From the NCBI GenBank assembly GCA_023512835.1, contig CM042088.1:2844078-2908077 (forward strand): a DNA stretch of 64,000 bases, written 5' to 3'. Source of the stretch: Taxillus chinensis. Lineage: Eukaryota > Streptophyta > Magnoliopsida > Santalales > Loranthaceae. The notes under the pieces are model-generated. The model did no database searches, was not told the origin of the DNA, and saw only the letters and a program-made list of their open reading frames with translations. Shown here piece by piece: positions 46,498 to 56,034 of this stretch (positions within the stretch are counted from its first letter, which is position 1; each line of letters begins with the position of its first letter). A program made the position numbers and the translations under genes.

Positions 46498-47431
46498 TCA
46501 TCTGAGTCATTAGCTTTCACTTTGCATTGAAATGCAAAGTGCCCCCACTTTCCACACTTAAAAAACATCTTACGGAAAGTCCTCATTTCCCTTTTCCTGC
46601 AGCTTGTTTTCCTGCTCCACCTTTTCTGAACTTTCTAGTGAAGTAGGCTACCACCTCATCTTCACCTTCTTCGCTGTCACTGTCCTCTTGTTCTTCTGAG
46701 GACTCAGCTTCGTTCTTTATTTTTAATTTTCTTATAGCCTTAAAGGCTACTTCTTTTCATTCCCTGGCTGTGGGCTGGGGTGTTGATGTAGATGGCTCTT
46801 TATAAGAGTGCAGCTTCATTTTGAATGCAGTTAAACTACACTGCAACTCTTGCAGTGTCATTGTTTTCAGGTCTCGACTGTTTTCTAGAACTTCCACCCT
46901 TGAGATAAATCTCTTGGGTAAAACTCGCAACACCTTCTTTACAATTACATAGTTCTTCTTATTCTCTCCATGACTTCTCATGTCATTGACAATCTCTGTC
47001 AAACGTACAAAGAACTCCTGTACAATTTCCTGCTCTTCCATCTTGAGAGCTTCAAATCTCTGCGTGTACAATTGCAGCCTAGTTTCCTTTAGTCCGCCAT
47101 CTCTTTCATAGACACTCTCTAGTCTATCCCATAAATCCTTCACAACCCTATAGTCTATGACCTTTGCATATTCAGAGTCTATGAGTGCAGATGTAATAAC
47201 ACTCAGGGCTCTGCCATTTAGTTCATAGGTTCTTCGCTCAGCTTCGGTGGGTTCTCTGTCGTTGGCAAGTTCTATGTAACAGTCTCTGATTACCCACTCA
47301 ACATCCATACCCATGGACATGAATACAATCTCCATCCTCGCTCTCCACATCTTGTAATTTGTGTCATCAAATATAGGCACCCTCTTTGCGTAGTTGGAGC
47401 TGGTACTCGGTCCGCTGATAAAAATCTCCAT
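46498..47431 (-). pseudogene. Copia gag (UBN2 type), 3' part broken
   Basis: The minus strand is open from 47431 to 46757: a 224-codon UBN2/DUF4219-type Gag with Tyr-Lys-Met-Trp near residue 27, an Arg-Leu-Gln-Leu-Tyr-rich helical middle, and Met-Thr-Leu-Gln-Glu-Leu near residue 190. After a stop the frame continues to a zinc knuckle, Cys-Gly-Lys-Trp-Gly-His, at about 46560-46510 in which the last Cys is replaced by Phe. It is truncated at 46498 by element E. The PBS is upstream at 47573-47562. Confidence 0.85.
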
Positions 47432-47561
47432 TTTATGTGATTACCCAATGAATTATCACTTAGTCACTAAGTTGTTAAGTCATAGATCTCAATAACACAA
47501 ACTTATCAATCTGTGAGATCACTTCTCCACGAGTGATAGATCTGCCTCCAGTGAGAACTTT

Positions 47562-47573
47562 GCTCTGATACCA
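47562..47573 (-). promoter_or_regulatory. Primer binding site of the minus-strand copia element
   Basis: The minus strand reads TGGTATCAGAGC (tRNA-iMet), between the copia LTR (from about 47579) and the gag start. Confidence 0.92.
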
Positions 47574-47578
47574 ATTAA

Positions 47579-48263
47579 TATTCCGAAGATCCAAGCTAGA
47601 TCGAGTGGGTATATGGGCTTGTATACAAAGAGGGGAGTGAATCTGTATACTTAGAACTATTTTCTTGTAGTTTTTAGAGTAGTGTAATACTCAGAGGTAT
47701 TTTACAGATGTAGTTAGTATTTACAATGGTATATTAGTATCTCATGCAATATCGGTTAACAGCAGGTATGTATGGGAAGTAAAAGACAGAGACACACGAA
47801 TTACGTGGTTTGATCAATGTGATCTACTCCACGGTGGTGAAGGTGAACCTACACCGAGTCTAATCCACTATATATTTTCAGTACAGTAGGGTCTAGCCTT
47901 TATTACAATAGCATTAACTTCCTCTTTTCTTTTTAAATGCAAATACAAAACAGTATTATTTCAGTACTCACTCACTATAAAGAACTATCTAGCATAATCT
48001 GCTCCTGTGCATTCAACTGTTTGCACTGCTTGACCTTCAACCACTCCTTTGCCAAACTTACACACTGTTCGTCGAATGTATGAGGAAGAAGAACAGATTA
48101 ACTCACAGTTATCTTGCTTAAAAGTTTCCTCTCTCTCTCTCTCTGTGTACATGAAGGAACTACTTTGTGTCTCTCTTATATCGTCGTTTGATACGTTTCT
48201 TCTTTTTTGTGATATTTTGACGTACTCATTGAAGAAAGGCATGTCCCTTGCTTTTATAGGTTG
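47579..48263 (-). mobile_element. Copia 5' LTR, R-U5 part
   Basis: It extends from the PBS to the insertion of element C. It includes GGGGAGTGAATCTG (47622-47635) and AATTACGTGGTT (47810-47821), typical of plant copia R-U5. A TATAAAAGC box lies on the minus strand at about 48259-48251, only four bases from the insertion point. The U3 part is at 56035-58205, beyond elements C and D. Confidence 0.75.
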
Positions 48264-50427
48264 TGTAAAGACTCGTATTTGGGTAGTTTTGAGAGATAGT
48301 CATTCTATGGGAATGCAACTATCTGGACGGTAGTATAGTCGTCGATGTGAGCATTTTGACTGTACTTGGGCCCAATTTCGAGTCGGGGCCCCATTTGACC
48401 CGATTGTTGACTTTTTGGGGTTTATTGGTTGACTTTGCACTTCGGCGGTCTTTTGTGTGTAATAATATCTGTTTAGTGTTGTGCTCGTCATTCCAAGCGT
48501 TTTGACAGTAATTGGGCTCAATTTGGGGTTCGTGACCTCGGGAGGTCAATTATTGCGTTCGGGAGATCAATTATTGCTGGGAGGCCAATTATTGGCAGCA
48601 GTATAAATAATTAAGAAACTGCATTATCCCATTATTTTTGCTTGGTGCTTGCGTGTTTGAGCAAGAGAGAGAGAGAGAGAGAGAAGGTGAAGAGCTTCCC
48701 TTGGTGATTTGGGGCGATTGGAGCTCGTGGATCGCAAATAATCTTTCAAGGTAGGTGTCCTTGAACCTCTTATCTCGATTCTATCTTGGAATATGCGTGA
48801 ATTTATCATGAATTATGAATTTGAGCATGAACCCTAAGTTTTGGGGGAAACCCAATTTTGGGGTTAGATCTGATGATTTAGCATAAAATCTGTGGTTAAA
48901 AACTGATTTATATCAGTTTGGGTACGTAATTTGTACTCTGTTTAGTAAAACGCGTGTTTGTGAGTGCCTGGGGGTTGCTGGGTTGATTTCAGATGAAAAC
49001 CAGGCCAAAAATGATGATGAACAGTACCCTGGGCGAACTGTAAGGTCGAAGTTCGTAGTCAGCAGTAGTTAGCAGCTGTGGAGTCAGCCGCTTCGTTAGT
49101 CCGGATCTGTAGTCCGGAGCAGTTAGTCCAGAGTAGTAGTCCGGAGTAGTTAGTCCGGATCAGCAGCAGTGATCCGTAGCTTCGCTCCGCAGTAATGTAT
49201 CCGCAGCATCCATTCCGCAACATCAATCCGTAGCAGTGATCCGCAGGAGAGATTCGCAAAGAAGCGCTCTGCACTGGACATTTACATTGTAAACCATTAT
49301 GCCTAAGTATTATACTTAAATTACAATGTAAATAACAAAATACCCCCCATTTGGATTCAAAGAAAAATACTAGAAAAATTAATTCCCACTCTTTCAAAAT
49401 GTGAAAATTGGGATTTAGTGTAAAATCTCGGAAAAACCCAAAAGTTCGTAGTGGTGAATTTTTGGAAAGTGGGGTTAGACATCTCAGAAAAATCCCCAAA
49501 AATCAGATTATCTTATTTATGATATGGGAACCCAATGCTGGGACTTTTGATTTCAAGAAAATAGCTGCTATGGGTACTTCCTTCATAAATCAAGGATTGA
49601 GGATTTACTTGTGAAGACTGGCTACAGTTTTAAAGGAAATGTTGAGAATGACATGCCATACTAATGTTAGTATGTTGGTGTGAGGTATTGGGGCATGGAC
49701 TCCGTGACTTGTTTGGGTTCTCATCGTGATGCACCGATGGTGCGATATGGTTCACGTGGCAGGCATATGCGCCGATGGCAGGCCGGTGTGGCGACTGTGT
49801 CCGGGCATATAGCGCTGTGGAAGGGTTGAGTGCCCTGAGCTGGGATCCTGTTGAGGATCGTGGACAAGCTGTCCTGTGTAGGCAGGCTAGGTCCTGATGT
49901 TTGTTTGCAGGCTGAGTCCTGATGATTGTGCACACTACACAGTGCACGAATACACAGAGCATGTAGTATAGACTTGTATGTCTGCATGATGTAGAGTGTT
50001 GGGGTCACCTACTGAGCTTGTCACTCACCCCTACTTGTTGTTTACCTTTTTCAGGTGTGACCCGAGACTAGTGGAGGACTTTCTTCCAGGAGGACATGCC
50101 CACTACTCTGATGTATGATACAGTACTGTATTCTATATTGTGTATTGTATTAGGTTTGTATCCCGGACATGGGTCCGTGGACAGTTGTATTTGCATACTG
50201 TTTGTGATGTGATATCTGTATGACTGTTTGACTTATTGTATGCATGACGATGTATGGGAAAGTACAGGATTACCCTTGATGTATGACTGTACAGGGTTGC
50301 ATATTTGAGACAGCACCCGCGGTGTAGTCTCTATTGGTGCTAGTCACCAACCCCTTGACCTTTCGGGTGCGGGCAAGAGGAAGTCATGTTCCTGGTTCTG
50401 GGTTCCCTGGAATTTGGGGGCGTGACA
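48264..50427 (+). repeat. 5' LTR of element C
   Basis: 2164 bp, TGTAAAGACTCG...GGGGGCGTGACA. TATAAATAA at 48602-48610. Strong donor-like CAAG/GTAGGT at 48747-48756. A GTAGTCCGGA/ATCCGTAGCAG array at about 49040-49250, in the place of the TCGAAG array. TTTTTCAG acceptor-like ending at 50054. It lacks the 5' extension of about 250 bases found in element B. Confidence 0.93.
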
Positions 50428-50430
50428 AAT

Positions 50431-50442
50431 TGGTATCAGAGC
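50431..50442 (+). promoter_or_regulatory. Primer binding site of element C (tRNA-iMet type)
   Basis: TGGTATCAGAGC, three bases after the LTR end. Confidence 0.93.
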
Positions 50443-50925
50443 CTGGTCTAGCAGACCTAGGTTAGTGAGGGGTGGTTAATTGATTCCATGTGACTTGGAA
50501 AACTGTAGGGAGGGCACCTGATTAATGCAATCCTTACATGTATTCTAGGTTATTTTGGTGTCAATTAGATCATCCTAGGAGCATACATGGGTATAGGGTG
50601 CATTGCTAGTGGTATGATTGTGTGCATATAGGGCACTAGATTATCTTTGTGTGTGATGTGCTCATATGTGGTGCCAAGATGGCACGTGGCCATGAGAGCC
50701 AGGACTTGATTGTGGTGTACCCTGAGGGGTGACACGATGCTATATGCATGGTTGTGGACCTACGGGTCGTGTGGTGTACCCTGATGGGGGACACGATGCT
50801 ATATGCATGGTATGGACCTACGGGTCGTGTGGTGAGAACCTACAAGTCGGTTGTGCCTTTGATGGTTGTTTGTGCTAGCAGTGCTAGTATTGATCGTTTG
50901 ATTGTTTGTTGTTGTGGCCAGTGTG

Positions 50926-53583
50926 ATGGCACCACCAAGGAGGGTTGTCCGAGGCCAGGGTCCAGCAGAGGAGCCCACGATAAAGTCGGGGCACCAGGAG
51001 CAACAGAGCCCACAGCAGAGGTCGTCAGCTCCCGTTGTGGGACCTGATTTGGCTCAAGTGTTGATTCAGTTGCAGAAGGCCATGCAGGGTATGCAGGGCT
51101 CGATGAGGGATATGGCTAGAGAGGTGGATGAGTTGAAGAGGCAGCAGCAGCCTCAGCAGCCGCCACAACCTCAGCAGCAGGAGGCGAGAGTGGTGCAGGA
51201 TGTGCACCAGCAGGAGGTCGTGATAGAGCCAGCACGACGAGGAGTGGATTGGGCTACACAGTTTTTGAAACATGCACCCAGGACTTTTGAGGATGGTTCG
51301 CGGCCAGAGGTAGCCGAGGACTGGATTAGGTGGACAGAGGATATCTTTGATATGATTGGGGTGCCAGATGAGGAGTGGATGCGAGTGGCAACGCATTATC
51401 TGTTGGGAATCCCACGCAGGTGGTGGGAATCCACAAGAGCTGTCCATGGCAGCCAGATGAGCTGGAGAGAGTTTGTTGAGCGCTTCTTTGGGGAGTATTT
51501 TCTCAGCTCGTTGCAGTATGCTCGACGTAAAGAGTATTATGAGCTCATGCAGGGTAGCATGACTGTGGGGGAGTATGTGCAGGCCTTCACAGATTTGGGG
51601 AGATTTGCTCTGGAGGCTTGGGAAAAGGAAGGCCGAAAGACGCAGGATTTTATTCAGGGCTTGAGGCCATCTTTGAAAAGACAGCTGGAACCGATGCAGT
51701 TGACCAGCTATCGGGAGGCGGTCGACAAGGCGCTCATTATTGAGCGAGGTCAGGATCAGGCGAGAGCCCAGAGGCCGGGTGGTTCGGCAGGTCCGAGCAA
51801 GAAGAGGCAGAGTGGGGAGAGCAGTGCCGCTCAGCCTGAGAGGAGGCAAGTGCAGAGGGTTTCCAGCCAGGCGGTGGGACCCCATGAGAGTTCAGCCAGC
51901 AGGAGGCCAGGTACCTATTGGAGTTGTGGTTTGACCGGGCATGTCTCGAGAGACTGCCCAAGGAAAAAGATGACTTATTTCCGATGCGAGAAAGTGGGGC
52001 ATGGAGCTAGGGAATGTGTTACCCTTAGCTCAACCAGCAGTGTAGGCCCTCGTCCGAGAGAGCAGGGACAGAGGAGTGGGGCTCCATCTCAGAGGTCAGT
52101 GCCGCCGGCACAGAGCACGCAGATGCGACCTGCGGTGCAACAGCCTCAGCGGGAGGCACAGGGTCATGTTGATCAGCGGGGCAAGGCCCCAATGGGCCAG
52201 GCTAGTGGCAGTGGGCCACGAGGGAGGACTTTTGCCCTCACCAGCAGAGAGGCAGAGGTTCCACTAATGGACGAGGCAGGAGCAGGACCTTCAGTGGTGA
52301 GAGGTACCATTATCATTTCTCATACTATCTGTTTAGTTTTGATTGATACTGGTGCTACCCATTCTTTTATTTCGTATGCTACGGTGGTTAGGTTAGAGTT
52401 GGACCAGGAGACAGTAAGTCAGTCTCTGGTGGTTGCTTCACCTTTGGGTGGACTTGTGATACTTGAGAGTATCTGTCGCGCTTGTCAGGTAACACTTGGG
52501 GGTGTTAACCTGTTGTGTGATTTGTATATCATGGAGTTAGATGATTTTGATGTTATCCTGGGTATGGACTGGTTGGTCTCCGTGGAGGCCAAGATTGATT
52601 GTTTCCGACGGCGCATGACATTCCTCACGCCAGAGGGCACGCGGGGTGTCTTTGTGGGTGAGTGGACTGAGGAGGCATGCAGGTTGGGACCTTTGAGGCA
52701 TGGGTGGGGTGATGTAACCCACCAGTTAGCCAGCTTGACGTTGGTTGACAGGAGGAGAGAGGGGAAGGCTGTTTTGCCACCCATTGTAGATCAGTTCCCG
52801 GATGTGTTTCCCGAGGACTTGGTCAGTTTGCCACCCATGAGGGAGGTAGAGTTTTCGATCGAGTTGTTGCCAGGGACAACACCGATCAGGTTAGCGGCCT
52901 GCAAGATGGCACCGACAGAGCTTAGAGAGCTCAAGAGGCAGATAGATGATCTATTGGTACGAGGCTTTATCAGGCGGAGTAGCTCACTGTGGGGCGCTCC
53001 AGTGTTGTTCGCCAAGAAGGCAGATGGTTCACTTCGGCTGTGTATAGACTACCGGAAGCTGAACCAGGTGACTGTGAAGAACAGGTACCCATTACCGAGG
53101 ATCGATGATCTATTCGATCAGTTTCGAGGTGCGAGATGGTTTTCCAAGATAAACTTGAGATCTGGATACCATCAGTTGAGGGTTAGGGAGGCAGATATCC
53201 CTAAGACCGCATTCAGTTGTCGCTATGGGCATTATGAGTGGCTTGTGATGCCGTTTGGGCTCACGAATGCTCCAGCAGTGTTTATGGGATTGATGAACCA
53301 GGTGTTTGCTCCATATTTAGATATGTTCGTTGTGGTGTTCATCGACGATATTTTGGTCTATTCAGCGACCAAGAAGGAGCATGAGGAGCATTTGCAGGTG
53401 GTGTTGCAAACCTTGCGGGAGCATCGGTTGTACGTGAAGTTCACGAAATGTGACTTTTGGTTGCAACAGGTACACTTCTTGGGGCATGTGGTATCTTCGG
53501 AGGGTATCACAGTGGATCCTGAGAAGATCGAAGCGGTTATATCGTGGAAGAGGTTATATGTGGTATCTAACATGCCATACTAA
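50926..53583 (+). pseudogene. Open gag-protease-partial RT frame of element C
   Basis: Frame of 885 codons without stops. The start at 50926 (Met-Ala-Pro-Pro-Arg-Arg) is preferred over an in-frame ATG 8 codons upstream because it matches the other gag genes. Gag domain residues about 105-275 (Arg-Arg-Trp-Trp-Glu-Ser), zinc boxes about 325-365 with the first Cys of each replaced by Tyr, protease Ile-Asp-Thr-Gly-Ala-Thr near 473, RT from about 635. In RT motif A the catalytic Asp is Asn (Lys-Ile-Asn-Leu-Arg), while Phe-Ile-Asp-Asp is intact near 805. The last ten or so residues are read from LTR or filler sequence. It could give Gag and protease but no RT. Confidence 0.93.
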
Positions 53584-54311
53584 TGTTAGTATGTTGGTGT
53601 GAGGTATTGGGGCATGGATTCCGTGACTTGTTTGGGTTCTCACCGATGGTGCGATGTGGTTGACGGGGCAGGCATATGCGCCGATGGCAAGCCGGTGTGG
53701 CGACTGTGTTCGGGCATATGGCGCTATGGTAGGGCTGAGTGCCCTGAGTTGGGATCCTGTTGAGGATCGTAGACAAGCTGTCCTATGTGGGCAGGCTAGG
53801 TCCTGATGATTGTGCACACTACACAGTGCACGAGTACACAGAGCATGTAGTATAGACTTGTATGTCTACATGATGGGGAGTGTTGGGGTCACCTACTGAG
53901 CTTGTCGCTCACCCCTACTTGTTGTTTACCTTTTTCAGGTGTGACCCGAGACTAGTGGAGGACTTTCTTCCAGGAGGACGTGCCCACTACTCTGATGTAT
54001 GATACAGTACTGTATTCTGTATTGTGTATAGTATTAGGTTTGTATCCCGGACATGGGTCCGTGGACAATTGTATTTGCATACTGTTTGTGATGTGATGTC
54101 TGTATGACTGTTTGACTTATTGTATACATGATGATGTATGGGAAAGTACAGGATTACCCTTGATGTATGACTGTACAGGGTTGCATATTTGAGACAGCAC
54201 CCGCGGTGTAGTCTCTATTGGTTCTAGTCACCAACCCCTTGACCTTTCGGGTGCGGGCAAGGGGAAGTCATGTTCCTGGTTCTGGGTTCCCTGGAATTTG
54301 GGGACGTGACA
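53569..54311 (+). repeat. Truncated 3' LTR of element C
   Basis: Matches 49653-50427 of the 5' LTR from ACATGCCATACTAATG onward, and includes the acceptor-like CTTTTTCAG (ending about 53938) and the terminal GTGACA. Confidence 0.93.
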
Positions 54312-54824
54312 GGTTGGCCTTTGTCACGCCCCGGATTTCCAACCCGAGGAGACCGGAACGTGACCCTCCCTTTACCCAAGTTGGATAGAGGGGTTAGAAT
54401 ACAACATACACCTCACATTTTATATTCAGAGAACAACCTTATATTTATTGAGTCCAAACATAGCAAATACGTTCAAAACACACTTTTATTATATTGAACT
54501 CCACATTACAATCTCCCCACTGGGGTTACAAAGTTACAAAAAGAAAAGCAGCACAACCCAAAATAATGATGAGCAAGCCACAAGGAGGACTTCCACCTTG
54601 GTGTTCCCACCTAACGCCTGTAGGTTCCTGTAAAGAAAACAACATGGTAGGAGGGGTGAGCAACCACGACTCGGTAGGGATCATGTCTCCCCAACCCATC
54701 CCATGCACCTAATATCTACATGCCTTGTGTACAAGTGCCGTGTCGTGCTACAATTATTCTACCAGATATAATTACCTGGCTATAACAACAAATACAATCA
54801 TACACGGGCTGGTACATAAACACT

Positions 54825-55038
54825 CCCAGGGCTTCCACAACCACCAAGTTCCAAGAACAGTCCCGGGCTTCCACACCACCGGGTTCCAAGAACAGTCCCG
54901 GGCTTCCACAACCACCGGGTCCCAAGAACATCCCGGGCTTCCACGACCACCGGGTTCCAAGAACGGTCCACAGGCTTCCACGACCACCGGGTCCCAAGAA
55001 CAGTCCCGGGCTTCCACACCACCGGGTTCCAAGAACAC
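54825..55038. repeat. 34-bp minisatellite in solo LTR D
   Basis: About six copies of a unit of the form CCCGGGCTTCCACRACC / ACCGGGTYCCAAGAACAGT, with unit length varying by 1-2 bases. It lies within the predicted intron of this LTR. Confidence 0.9.
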
Positions 55039-55581
55039 AAGACACATAGCCACACTTAGTCACACGGACATAACATCGAACACTTAGCATGCAAAGCCTC
55101 ACAGGTATAAAACCAAGCAATTGGTGTGCATAAATTCACGGACTCATAAACCCGGCCGCACAGGCATTTTCTCAAACATGTAGCAGGCATGTCACACAGG
55201 CATTTTATCGAACACTTTTCATGCATCACACGAACACCGGAAACACACCAAAATCGCCATTGAAGGCCAACATTCATATAGGAGATCACACCTATATGAA
55301 TTTACATGTAAGTATTATAGCAATAACAATGGAAACTTTACAAAATATCCACAGGGCCTAACCCCGGAACATACCAGGAAAGACAGAACCCCTACCTCAA
55401 AGATCCTCCACGCTCTTGCCTCCACGCTTAATGCCGTCCAACCACGGGAATGACAACGACAGCCACGAACTGGAGCCCTCTCTCTCAATCTCCCTCTCTC
55501 TCTCTGTGACGGCTGCGGCGGCTGACAACAAAAACCCTAAACCTAAAATAAAGAGAGCTCCTCTTTATATAGACCTCACTT

Positions 55582-55676
55582 ATCAAAACGACGTAGTTTT
55601 GATAAATGAAATCCCACCATCAAAACGACGTAGTTTTGATAAATGAAACACACCATCAAAACGACGTAGTTTTGAT
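55582..55676. repeat. Three tandem 22-bp palindromes with ACGT cores
   Basis: ATCAAAAC-GACGTA-GTTTTGAT occurs identically at 55582-55603, 55619-55640 and 55655-55676 (spacing 37 and 36). Each has a perfect 8-bp stem. They lie 11-113 bases upstream (minus strand) of the TATATAAAG box of solo LTR D. The GACGTA centre holds the ACGT core recognised by plant bZIP factors. I infer promoter elements. Confidence 0.95.
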
Positions 55677-56034
55677 AAATAAAACATGAACTAACCACTC
55701 CGCTTCCACACAGGACAAAATACCCACAATCCGAACATGGTCATTGTCACACGCAGCCTCTACACGCTCCCACTTGAGCTCATTACACTCTCTAACAACC
55801 AAGCCACGAAGACTCGTAGAAACACTCCTTCGAAGATTAGTTGGAAACGCGGCCTCGAAGATCTATCTCGAAGATCTAACTTTCGACCCTCAAACCTTCG
55901 AACTTCGACCATCGGTCTTTGACCCTACGACCCAAATCTTCGGGTCTTCCACCTTTCGACCCAAGCGTTCGCCCAAGGTATTGTTCATCTTCGTTCCAGC
56001 TTGTTCTACCCAAAACACGGGTCATTACAGCCTT

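Larger units (their letters stand above)
48264..54311 (+). mobile_element. Internally deleted Tekay-type chromovirus (element C)
   Basis: Complete 5' LTR 48264-50427, PBS 50431-50442, gag and partial pol to about 53553, then a direct jump into the 3' part of the 3' LTR (about 53569-54311). Perfect TSD GGTTG at 48259-48263 and 54312-54316. The deletion removed the rest of RT, RNase H, integrase, chromodomain and about 1.4 kb of the LTR. Because the TSD is intact, the deletion happened inside the element. Confidence 0.95.
54322..56029 (-). mobile_element. Solo gypsy LTR (element D), minus strand
   Basis: On the minus strand it starts TGTAATGACCCG and ends GGGGCGTGACA. Perfect TSD GCCTT at 54317-54321 and 56030-56034. 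1708 bp. A TATATAAAG box lies on the minus strand (55571-55563), followed by donor-like TTGAG/GTAGGGG (55400-55390) and acceptor-like TTTTCTTTACAG (ending 54628). Three hairpin repeats lie just upstream of the TATA box, a 34-bp minisatellite in the middle, and a short TCGAAG array near the U3 end (55800-55975). It is diverged from elements A-C but homologous at both ends. Confidence 0.93.

Noticed and set aside
51025..51885. 286-codon minus-strand frame opposite gag of element C
   Set aside because: Antisense shadow of gag with no domain; it exists because the sense strand is open and GC-rich.
54825..55038. Regular repeats that could suggest a CRISPR array
   Set aside because: Units are contiguous without unique spacers, and the sequence is plant nuclear DNA inside an LTR.
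55582..55676. Palindromic repeats as a CRISPR-like or replication-origin array
   Set aside because: Only three units, upstream of a TATA box in a solo LTR; promoter elements explain them better.
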